DNA from: Clostridiales bacterium
Lineage (GTDB): Bacteria > Bacillota > Clostridia > Oscillospirales > Oscillospiraceae
Direction of reading: 5' to 3'
DNA length: 64,000 nt
NCBI GenBank assembly: GCA_018374635.1
Contig: JAHAEW010000004.1
Coordinates: 11,141 to 75,140 of the forward strand
Positions 33,539 to 39,683 of this stretch are shown piece by piece. The notes below the pieces were generated by a model. That model searched no databases and was not told where the DNA came from. It saw only the letters and a program-made list of their open reading frames with translations. The position numbers and the translations under genes are program-made. The first letter of the stretch is position 1. Each line of letters begins with the position of its first letter.

Positions 33539-33820
33539 TTAACCCTTGAACAGGTTCATGAGCGCGGCGAAGACGGACTGCGCCAGCCAGTCAAATGCCC
33601 AGATGCAGATGCCAACGACGATACAGCACACGATGACGACGACGGTGTTATTGATCGTCTGCTTTTTCGTGGGCCACTGGACCTTCTTGAGTTCGACCTT
33701 CATCTCGCGGAACCACTTGCCGATGCGGGCAAAAAAGCCGGGCTTGGACTTCTTGGCGTCCTTTTTGGGCTTGTCCGCCTTGGCGGCAGCGGCCTGCTCG
33801 TTCTTCTCGTAATCAGGCAT
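33539..33820 (-). CDS. secE: Preprotein translocase subunit SecE
   Basis: A 93-residue protein. A Lys/Ala-rich cytoplasmic N-terminus is followed by FFARIGKWFREMKVELKKVQWPTKKQT, the amphipathic-helix signature of SecE, and a single membrane helix near residues 57-80. The ATG at 33820 (after GAAGG) was preferred to an in-frame GTG three codons earlier. The long charged N-terminus is lower in complexity than usual. It is essential for SecYEG. Confidence 0.93.
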   Translation of the reverse strand: MPDYEKNEQAAAAKADKPKKDAKKSKPGFFARIGKWFREMKVELKKVQWPTKKQTINNTVVVIVCCIVVGICIWAFDWLAQSVFAALMNLFKG

Positions 33821-33859
33821 TCCGTACACCCTTCTTTCTTAATGAGAGATATATTCTCA

Positions 33860-34024
33860 TTACTTGGTCTCGTTGTGAACCGTATGCTTTCTGCAGAAGG
33901 GGCAGTACTTGTTCAGCTCCAGACGGTCGGGAGTGTTCTTCTTATTCTTGTTGGTGTTGTAGTTTCTCTGCTTGCACTCGGAGCAGCGGAGGGTGATCTT
34001 CACCCGGGAACCTGCCTTTGCCAT
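33860..34024 (-). CDS. rpmG: 50S ribosomal protein L33 (zinc form)
   Basis: A 54-residue protein with two CxxC pairs (CSEC, CPFC) that bind zinc, and the typical [21 protein letters not shown] and [18 protein letters not shown] segments. The ATG at 34024 follows GGAGGTGCCGAACAC. It is the first gene of the rpmG-secE-nusG-rplK-rplA run, behind a roughly 215-base leader that contains a terminator. Confidence 0.96.
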   Translation of the reverse strand: MAKAGSRVKITLRCSECKQRNYNTNKNKKNTPDRLELNKYCPFCRKHTVHNETK

Positions 34025-34239
34025 GTGTTCGGCACCTCCTTCAATAGTTGAGCGGTATGCCGGCATAAAAAAACGCCGGATACAGCCCTTGGCCGAATCC
34101 AGCGACGTGGGCGCACTGCGCCTGTCGTCACGGTGCGGACTCGGCATGTCTGCCTCCCTATGTCCTCGCCCGGAGGGGAGGGTTTCATGCCCGTCACACC
34201 GTAAAAACGCGCACAAAAGAAAAGCCCTCTTTCATAGGT
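34025..34239 (-). ncRNA. Structured 5' leader of the rpmG-secE-nusG-rplKA operon
   Basis: From the promoter at 34246-34274 the transcript runs about 215 bases before rpmG. It contains GC-rich local stems, for example a GGCG-CAGTG-CGCC hairpin flanked by CGAC/GTCG. A strong terminator follows (34067-34104) that ends 42 bases before the rpmG start. I recognise no known leader family (no T-box or L10-type core). Attenuation is inferred from the layout. Confidence 0.55.
34067..34104 (-). terminator. Intrinsic terminator inside the rpmG leader
   Basis: On the minus strand CGCTGGATTCGGCC pairs with GGCTGTATCCGGCG (one mismatch, two wobbles) around AAG, followed at once by seven U residues. No gene ends here, so it can only act on the rpmG operon's own leader. 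Confidence 0.85.
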
Positions 34240-34245
34240 GTTTCC

Positions 34246-34274
34246 AGAATAGCACACCCTCCAATGAAAGTCAA
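34246..34274 (-). promoter_or_regulatory. Promoter of the rpmG-secE-nusG-rplKA operon
   Basis: TTGACT (34269-34274) and TATTCT (34246-34251) with a 17-base spacer on the minus strand. Confidence 0.85.
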
Positions 34275-34293
34275 GCTTCTTTTGAAATAAAAA

Positions 34294-34322
34294 TTGACTT
34301 TTCCCTTCTCTGCCCGGATAAT
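34294..34322 (+). promoter_or_regulatory. Promoter of ruvX
   Basis: TTGACT (34294-34299) and GATAAT (34317-34322) with a 17-base spacer on the plus strand, 30 bases before the start codon and back to back with the rpmG promoter. Confidence 0.82.
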
Positions 34323-34351
34323 AGAACCAGACACGAAGGAGGAATGAAACC

Positions 34352-34771
34352 ATGCGCATTATGGCCATCGACTACGGCGACGCCCGCACCGGGATCGCCA
34401 TATCGGACGCCACCGGCCTTTTAGCCGGCTTTACCACCGTCATCCACAGCCGGAAGAGCGAGGTGGTCGCGGAGGAGATCGAAAAGCTGACCGCCGCCCA
34501 CGGGGTGGAGGAGCTGGTCATGGGCTTCCCCCGCAATATGGATGGCACGGAGGGGCCCCGGGCCGAGCTCTACCGGGCCTTCGCCGGACAGCTGGAGGCG
34601 CGCACCGGCCTCACTCCAGTGCTCTGGGACGAGCGGCGCACCACCGTGGAGGCCCACAGCATCCTCCACGCCAGCGGCAAGAAGATGAAGCAGCACAAAA
34701 AGACGGTGGACGCCGTGGCTGCGACCCTGATCCTGGAGGGCTACCTCACCCTCCGCCGGAACCGGTCCTGA
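34352..34771 (+). CDS. ruvX: Putative Holliday-junction resolvase / pre-16S rRNA nuclease YqgF (RuvX)
   Basis: A 139-residue RNase-H-fold protein: MAIDYGDARTGIAISDATG at the N-terminus carries the first catalytic aspartate, LVMGFPRNMDGTEGPRAE is the middle motif, and VLWDERRTTVEAHSIL plus KKTVDAVAATLILEGYL carry the remaining acidic residues. The family matures 16S rRNA ends and has been assigned resolvase activity. An AAGGAGGAATGAAACC site precedes the ATG. It is probably followed in the same transcript by the monooxygenase-like gene. Confidence 0.93.
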   Translation: MRIMAIDYGDARTGIAISDATGLLAGFTTVIHSRKSEVVAEEIEKLTAAHGVEELVMGFPRNMDGTEGPRAELYRAFAGQLEARTGLTPVLWDERRTTVEAHSILHASGKKMKQHKKTVDAVAATLILEGYLTLRRNRS

Positions 34772-34829
34772 ACCCGTCTCCTCCGGCGTGCATCCCCGCA
34801 CATCATGTTTTGGAAAGGAGTCTTTTCTC

Positions 34830-35135
34830 ATGCACATCGTGCTCAATGTCACCTACACCCTCCGCCCCGGCGCCCAGGAGGCCTTCCTGGCCGCCCTTCA
34901 GCAGAACCAGCTTCTGGAACAGGTCCGCGGAGAGGCGGGCTGCCTCCAGTATGAGCTCTTTGCTGCCGTGGAGTCTCCCGACCGGCTGGTGCTGCTGGAG
35001 CACTGGGACAGCCAGGCCCATCTGGACGCCCACATGGCCGGCGCTCCCTTCCAGGCCATCCACCGGGTGGAGCAGGCCCATTTGGCACAGGTGGACGTCC
35101 GGCGCTTTGACGTGCGCGCCGGAGAGAACGGCTAA
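34830..35135 (+). CDS. Antibiotic biosynthesis monooxygenase (ABM)-domain protein
   Basis: A 101-residue ferredoxin-like protein of the ABM family: MHIVLNVTYTLRPGAQEAFL at the start, GCLQYELF in the middle and LLEHWDSQAHLDAHM. Such small dimers include quinol monooxygenases and many proteins of unknown substrate. The ATG at 34830 follows AAAGGAG by 9 bases. It lies 58 bases after ruvX on the same strand and overlaps the end of the convergent transporter gene by 4 bases, with no terminator between them. Confidence 0.82.
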   Translation: MHIVLNVTYTLRPGAQEAFLAALQQNQLLEQVRGEAGCLQYELFAAVESPDRLVLLEHWDSQAHLDAHMAGAPFQAIHRVEQAHLAQVDVRRFDVRAGENG

Positions 35136-35494
35136 CGCGGCCGGGCGAAAAGCTCCCGCACACCCACCACCAGCAGGAATCCCCCAAAACACCGGTGGAG
35201 CAGCTCCACCTCCAGCCCCGTGGCCACCCAGGCCGCCAGCGCGGTGCCCGCCAGTCCGGCCAGGATGGCGGGCGCCGCTGTTTTCTTGTCTACATACCCG
35301 TTGCGCACATGGGAGAAGAGCGCCGTGGCCGCTGTGGGCAGGAAATAGAGCAGATTGATCCCCTGGGCCAGGTGCTGCGGGATACCGGCCACCGCGGTGA
35401 GATAGAGGAGCAGAAGGGTCCCCCCGCCCACGCCGAAGCCCGAGAGAATGCCGGTCAGCCCGCCCACCAGCACCGCGCCCCACCAGGCTACCAT
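35132..35494 (-). CDS. Half-length TauE/SafE (TSUP) permease, second half
   Basis: A 120-residue membrane protein with three to four helices. It has the family glycine motif GGLTGILSGFGVGGGTLLLLYL at the start and VDKKTAAPAILAGLAGTALAA later. TSUP permeases (about 250 residues) contain two inverted copies of this unit and export sulfite, sulfoacetate or similar anions. Here the copies are separate genes; this one overlaps the upstream half by 7 bases. The two products presumably assemble. The pair resembles a full transporter split at its centre and is intact, not a frameshift of one gene, since both have start sites and glycine motifs. Confidence 0.78.
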   Translation of the reverse strand: MVAWWGAVLVGGLTGILSGFGVGGGTLLLLYLTAVAGIPQHLAQGINLLYFLPTAATALFSHVRNGYVDKKTAAPAILAGLAGTALAAWVATGLEVELLHRCFGGFLLVVGVRELFARPR

Positions 35495-35868
35495 CCCAGC
35501 AGCGCCTTCCCTCCGCCATAGAGAAGAAACGCTCCAAAAATCCGGCGCAGCCACAGGATATTGACCCCCCGAAAGAGCTTTCCACCCAGAAATCCCCCCG
35601 CCAGTCCCCCCACCAGATAGGGCAGCGCCAGGGACAGGTCCAATCCGCCCCGGAACCAGTAGATCCCGGCCGAGAGCATGCAAAGCGGCAGGATCACCGC
35701 CACCGATGTGGCAAACGCCCGGCGGGGCTCCAGCCCGCAGCGGCCCATGAGCATAGGCACCAGGATCATGCCCCCTCCCCCGCCGAAAAATCCGTTTGCC
35801 AGTCCCGCCAGTCCGCCCGCGGTCAGAGCCGCAAGGGGCAAGCGCTGCTTTTTTTCGTTGCGATCCAT
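35488..35868 (-). CDS. Half-length TauE/SafE (TSUP) permease, first half
   Basis: A 126-residue membrane protein with the TSUP motif GLANGFFGGGGGMILVPMLM near the N-terminus and LVGGLAGGFLGGKLFRGVN later, about four helices. It is translated from the ATG at 35868, whose GGAGGG site lies 7 bases upstream inside the 3' arm of an 18-bp hairpin. An ATG at 35883 is in the hairpin loop side and less likely. It is followed, with overlap, by the second half. The substrate is unknown. Confidence 0.78.
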   Translation of the reverse strand: MDRNEKKQRLPLAALTAGGLAGLANGFFGGGGGMILVPMLMGRCGLEPRRAFATSVAVILPLCMLSAGIYWFRGGLDLSLALPYLVGGLAGGFLGGKLFRGVNILWLRRIFGAFLLYGGGKALLGW

Positions 35869-35914
35869 AAAACATCCCTCCATTGGTCTCAGTCTGCCAA
35901 TGGAGGGATGTTTT
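35869..35914 (-). terminator. 18-bp hairpin between tcdA and the TSUP pair, containing the TSUP Shine-Dalgarno
   Basis: Positions 35897-35914 and 35869-35886 form a perfect 18-bp stem with a 10-base loop. On the minus strand the 3' arm contains GGAGGG and ends in GTTTT, and the TSUP start ATG begins directly after the stem. It reads as a tcdA terminator whose descending arm doubles as the downstream ribosome-binding site. Confidence 0.85.
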
Positions 35915-35930
35915 TATTCCAGATTCCGCT

Positions 35931-36656
35931 CTATGCCCGGTTCCGTCCGGCAAGTGTCATGACCACGTCGCCAGCCATCATCAGCCCCGCGCAGGAGGGG
36001 ACCCAGGACACGCTGGCCGGCACGCTGCGGCGTCCCGGCGGCGGGGCCTCCCCGCTCTGGTCGGTGACGGCGGGCAGCTCCGGCGACCAGACCACCCGGT
36101 GGTGATGAATCCCCCGGCTGCGCAGCTCCCTGCGCACCACCCGGGCCAGAGGGCAGCCCTCTGTTCTGGAGATGTCGCTGATGCGGAACTGACCGGGGTC
36201 CAGCTTGTTGCCCGTGCCCAGCGCCGAGATCATGGGGATGCCCCGTCCCAATACGGTCTGGATCAGATCCAGCTTGCAGGAGACCAGGTCGATGGCGTCC
36301 ACCACAAAATCATAGTGCTCACCGAAAAATTCCTCCCGGCAAGCCCCCTCATACCGCTTTACCACCGGGGTCACCCGGCAGTCCGGGCTGATGTCTCTCA
36401 CCCGGGCGGCCATAACCTCCGCCTTGGGCATCCCCAGGGTGGAGTGGAGGGCCCCCAGCTGCCGGTTCAGGTTGGTCATCCCCACATCGTCATGGTCCAC
36501 CAGGGTCAGCGCTCCAATCCCGGCCCGGGCCAGCGCCTCCACCGCCCAGCTTCCCACGCCGCCCAGGCCGAATACCGCCACACGGCTGTTCCAAAGCCGC
36601 TCCATGGCCTCCTCTCCCAGCACCATTCCCGTACGCAAAAAGGCTTCCTGTCCCAC
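35931..36656 (-). CDS. tcdA: tRNA threonylcarbamoyladenosine dehydratase (ThiF/E1 family)
   Basis: A 241-residue E1-like enzyme forming the cyclic version of t6A in tRNA. The ATP-binding loop is VFGLGGVGSWAVEALARAGI, followed by LVDHDDVGMTNLNRQLGAL and the DFVVDAIDLVSCKLDLI region. WVPSCAGLMMAGDVVMTLAG is the typical C-terminus. The GTG at 36656 lies 8 bases after AAGGAG; another GTG at 36665 would sit on the site itself. Its substrate modification depends on TsaB and TsaE, both encoded near 60-61 kb in this window. Confidence 0.92.
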   Translation of the reverse strand: MGQEAFLRTGMVLGEEAMERLWNSRVAVFGLGGVGSWAVEALARAGIGALTLVDHDDVGMTNLNRQLGALHSTLGMPKAEVMAARVRDISPDCRVTPVVKRYEGACREEFFGEHYDFVVDAIDLVSCKLDLIQTVLGRGIPMISALGTGNKLDPGQFRISDISRTEGCPLARVVRRELRSRGIHHHRVVWSPELPAVTDQSGEAPPPGRRSVPASVSWVPSCAGLMMAGDVVMTLAGRNRA

Positions 36657-36681
36657 TGCTTTCACTCCTTCTGTCCGATAA

Positions 36682-36707
36682 AAGGGGGCGGGGCAATGCC
36701 CCGCCCC
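36682..36707 (-). terminator. Terminator of the foldase gene
   Basis: GGGGCGGGGC and GCCCCGCCCC pair around a 3-base loop (36685-36707). On the minus strand the stem is followed by CTTTTATC. It lies 34 bases after the foldase stop. Confidence 0.88.
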
Positions 36708-36740
36708 TCAGGCTGCTAAATTTGAATTATCCCGTGCAGA

Positions 36741-38288
36741 TCAGCCGATATACCGGATACCGGAAGCGTCCACGGCCTCGTAGCCCTCCTGAAGGCCCTC
36801 CAGCCAGGTCTGGACGTCGGCATCCCGCAGGGCATTCTCCGAGGTGTACTTCCACAGGGGATCGCCCACGCTGTCCAGATACATGACATGCCAGCCCTGC
36901 TGACCGGACTGGGTATTCTCCACCAGGCCGGTGTCGCCCGCCTTGCGGCCGTCGGCAAAGATCCAGTTCAGGAAATCAGAGAAGAAACTGGTGCTGCGGG
37001 TCACATTCTCATAGAGGCCGCCGTTGTCCTTGGAGCCGGGATCCTCGGAGTTGGCCTTGGCCAGCTCGGCAAAGGAATCGGCACTCTGGTCGCCGGCCTT
37101 GAACTGATCCAGGATCTCCTGGGCCTTGTCCTCAGCGGCCTGCATGGCCTCCTCGGTAGGCTCCTCCTCACCCTCGGCCACCTCGGCCTTTACCAGGATG
37201 TGGCGGATATTGGCTGTGCCGAAGTCCTCCTCGTTGCGGAAGCGCTCCACAAACTGCACCACATAGTAGCCGGAGCCCTCAGACTCGATGACCGTCACAT
37301 CGCCGGTCTTGCGGCTGCTGTCGCTGAGCCACTCCTGATAGGTACCGCTGATGGAGCTGCCCACATTGCTGGTCTCCCCGCTATAAGTCAGGCTCTCGTC
37401 CTCGGCCTTGGCCGCCTCGGCGGCTGCGGCAAAGTCAGACTGCTCCACCTCGCTCTGGAAGGCGTCGGCCTTGGCCTTGGCGGCCTCCATGGCGGCGGTC
37501 TTTTCCTCCTCGGTGGGCTCCACGGTGTTGCCATCCTCATCGGTGGTGCTCTCCGCGGTGCCGCTGAAGAAGATGGTGTGATAGCGGTAGGTATCCAGGT
37601 CCGCGGCGTTCTCGGTATAGTACTTCTCCAGCGCGGCGTTATCATAGGTCAGGCTGTCGGAATACGCGGTCTGATACTGAGCGGCCAGAACGCTCTCCTC
37701 CAGACAGGAGCGCAGGACCTTTTCGTTCATATAGGGCCCAAAGTACACCTTGAGGAAGCTGTTCAGGCTGGGGTACCCGCTCTGGCTGGCGCCGGTGCGG
37801 TAGCTCTCCAGAAGGCTCTCCAGCTGCTCCTGGCTCTCCTCGGTCAGGGTCACGCCCTCTTCCCGGGCAGCGTCGGCCAGAGCGGCCTCCTGGATCATGG
37901 AAGCCTTGGCCTGCTCCATAAAGAGGTCGTAGTAGGTCTTGCCGCTCTCCTCATCCACCACCTGGTCCCGGTCGGACTTGGTGGAATCATAGCCCATCAT
38001 GGACAGATAGTAGCCGTAACCCTGCTTGGTCTGACCATAGTAGTAAGAGACCTCGGCGGGACTGTAATCCCGTCCGTTGATGGTCATGGCGACGGTACGG
38101 CTCTGGAAGAAGCCGGAATTCCAAACCAGCAGGGCCACCACCAGGACGGCCACCACCACGCCGATGACCGTATAGATCACGGTATTCCGCTTCTTGATGG
38201 CAGCTTCCTTGCGCTCCTTGATCTGCTTCTGGGTGAGCCCCTGACTGGGGTCATCCTGGCGCTGCTTCTTTTCTCTGGATGCGCTCAT
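36741..38288 (-). CDS. Parvulin-type peptidyl-prolyl isomerase, membrane-anchored foldase
   Basis: A 515-residue protein with a charged cytoplasmic N-terminus (residues 1-35) and one membrane helix (about 37-58, VIYTVIGVVVAVLVVALLVW). A SurA/PrsA-like chaperone region follows, then a rotamase domain (about 345-490: TANIRHILVKAEV, AELAKANSEDPGSKDNGGLY, DTGLVENTQSGQQGWHVMYL). Glu/Ala-rich coiled segments are inserted before and within the rotamase. No lipobox is present, so it is anchored by the helix rather than by lipid, unlike PrsA. It should help fold exported proteins. The ATG at 38288 was chosen over upstream codons that overlap the promoter. Confidence 0.85.
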   Translation of the reverse strand: MSASREKKQRQDDPSQGLTQKQIKERKEAAIKKRNTVIYTVIGVVVAVLVVALLVWNSGFFQSRTVAMTINGRDYSPAEVSYYYGQTKQGYGYYLSMMGYDSTKSDRDQVVDEESGKTYYDLFMEQAKASMIQEAALADAAREEGVTLTEESQEQLESLLESYRTGASQSGYPSLNSFLKVYFGPYMNEKVLRSCLEESVLAAQYQTAYSDSLTYDNAALEKYYTENAADLDTYRYHTIFFSGTAESTTDEDGNTVEPTEEEKTAAMEAAKAKADAFQSEVEQSDFAAAAEAAKAEDESLTYSGETSNVGSSISGTYQEWLSDSSRKTGDVTVIESEGSGYYVVQFVERFRNEEDFGTANIRHILVKAEVAEGEEEPTEEAMQAAEDKAQEILDQFKAGDQSADSFAELAKANSEDPGSKDNGGLYENVTRSTSFFSDFLNWIFADGRKAGDTGLVENTQSGQQGWHVMYLDSVGDPLWKYTSENALRDADVQTWLEGLQEGYEAVDASGIRYIG

Positions 38289-38348
38289 TTTATTCAGTCC
38301 TCTCGTAGTAATTCCCGCGAAGGGTAGTCTTCGCATAAACAACTTGAC

Positions 38349-38377
38349 ATTATACAGGAAAAGCCGTTTTCTTTCAA
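38349..38377 (-). promoter_or_regulatory. Promoter of the foldase gene
   Basis: TTGAAA (38372-38377) and TATAAT (38349-38354) with a 17-base spacer on the minus strand, about 60 bases before the start. Confidence 0.9.
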
Positions 38378-38421
38378 GCCCCAAGGCCGCTTCTCCTTCG
38401 GACGCATCGAGTTTTTACGGT

Positions 38422-39588
38422 TTATTCACACTTGTCCCACCATGCCTCGACAGCCTCCCGGCTGGCGGTGACGCTGCCCTGGACCATCCCCGCGGAGCCG
38501 CCGCCCCGGCCCCTCAGTGCGGCATTCATCTCCCGGACCAGCGGCCGGAGATCCCGCCCGGCAGCGCCCAGAATATAGCGGAAACCTCCCTCCTCCGGGG
38601 CAAAGGCGGCGCACAGTCCGATCCCCCGCTCCAATGCGGCGTTGACCAGCGCCCGGAGCGCGTCGGCATCCAGCTCTTCAAAGACAAGGACCCGCTCGGC
38701 CCCCTGGGGCAGGATCTCCGCCTTGGCACGGGCCAGGGCCCGCCCCAGCCGGACGGCGCGGAGTCTGGCCTGCTCCAGTTCCCCGCTCATCCGGCGGGCG
38801 GCCTCGGCTACCTCCTCCTGCTTGGCCGAGAGCAGATTGGAGAGGGCGGTGACGCTGGCCTGCTTGCGCATCACATCCTCCACCGCCCGGCTGCCGCAGA
38901 GCATGCGCAGGCGCACACCCCCCTTCCAGTTCTGCATGGAGAGCAGGTGGATGAGCCCCACCTCCCCCGTGCGTCCCACATGGGGCGCGCAGCAGGCACA
39001 CCGGTCATACCCGGAAATGGTGACGATGCGCACATGCTCTTTCAAATCCAGCTTGCTGCGGTATTCCAGATGCTCCAGCTCCTCCGGCGCGGGATAGGCG
39101 CACACCACGGGGACGTTCTCCGAGACCGCCCGGTTGGCCCGGCGCTCCACCTCCTGGACGTCCGCCCAGGTCACCGGTCCGCTCAGGTCGATGGTGATCT
39201 CCTCTTCTCCCAGATGAAAGCCCACGTTCTCCAGCCCGTAGAGGGTGTGGAAGAGTCCGGAGACGATATGCTCCCCGGTGTGGCACTGCATCCGGGAAAA
39301 ACGCACCTCCCAGTCGATCTCCCCCCGCACATTTCCGCCCGCCGGCAGGGGGCGGTCCGTTTGGTGCCAGATTGCGCCCCCCTCTTCCCGGGTGTCAGTG
39401 ACGGTCAGGGGGACCCCCTCCGCCGGATACAGCGTCCCCACATCGCCGAACTGTCCGCCCCCCTCTGGAAAGAAACAGGTCCGGTCCAGGGCGATCCGCC
39501 ACCCGCCCTTCCGCTCCTCGCAGGCCAGAACGGTGGCCTCCATTGAGCGGATATAACTGTCCAGATCATACACGCGCTCTGTCATCAT
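38422..39588 (-). CDS. Free-standing alanyl-tRNA editing protein with DHHA1 domain (AlaX long type)
   Basis: A 388-residue protein. An AlaRS-like beta-barrel has the FFPEGGGQFGDVG entry and the zinc ligands HTGEHIVSG and CAPHVG (preceded by RCAC). A helical linker (about 240-290) leads to a DHHA1-type domain at the C-terminus (LRGRGGGSAGMVQGSV, the glycine-rich signature). It hydrolyses mischarged Ser- or Gly-tRNA(Ala) in the cytoplasm. The two ATG codons at 39588 and 39585 follow AAAGGAG by 11-14 bases. It is a single gene between two terminators or promoters. Confidence 0.92.
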   Translation of the reverse strand: MMTERVYDLDSYIRSMEATVLACEERKGGWRIALDRTCFFPEGGGQFGDVGTLYPAEGVPLTVTDTREEGGAIWHQTDRPLPAGGNVRGEIDWEVRFSRMQCHTGEHIVSGLFHTLYGLENVGFHLGEEEITIDLSGPVTWADVQEVERRANRAVSENVPVVCAYPAPEELEHLEYRSKLDLKEHVRIVTISGYDRCACCAPHVGRTGEVGLIHLLSMQNWKGGVRLRMLCGSRAVEDVMRKQASVTALSNLLSAKQEEVAEAARRMSGELEQARLRAVRLGRALARAKAEILPQGAERVLVFEELDADALRALVNAALERGIGLCAAFAPEEGGFRYILGAAGRDLRPLVREMNAALRGRGGGSAGMVQGSVTASREAVEAWWDKCE

Positions 39589-39640
39589 AGCAAGTATTTC
39601 TCCTTTTCAACCCTTGAAAAAACAAGTCTTTTGTCAAAAG

Positions 39641-39665
39641 CGGGGACCCGCGGTGCGGGTCCCCG
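39641..39665 (-). terminator. Terminator of the hydratase gene
   Basis: GGGGACCCGC pairs with GCGGGTCCCC around a 3-base loop; the minus strand continues CTTTTG. It lies about 20 bases after the hydratase stop. Confidence 0.85.
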
Positions 39666-39683
39666 TCTCTCCAATGGCTTACA

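Noticed and set aside
34105..34239. tRNA gene or T-box in the rpmG leader
   Set aside because: No cloverleaf with TTCGA-type T-arm and no AGGGTGG T-box sequence could be found in the minus-strand leader.
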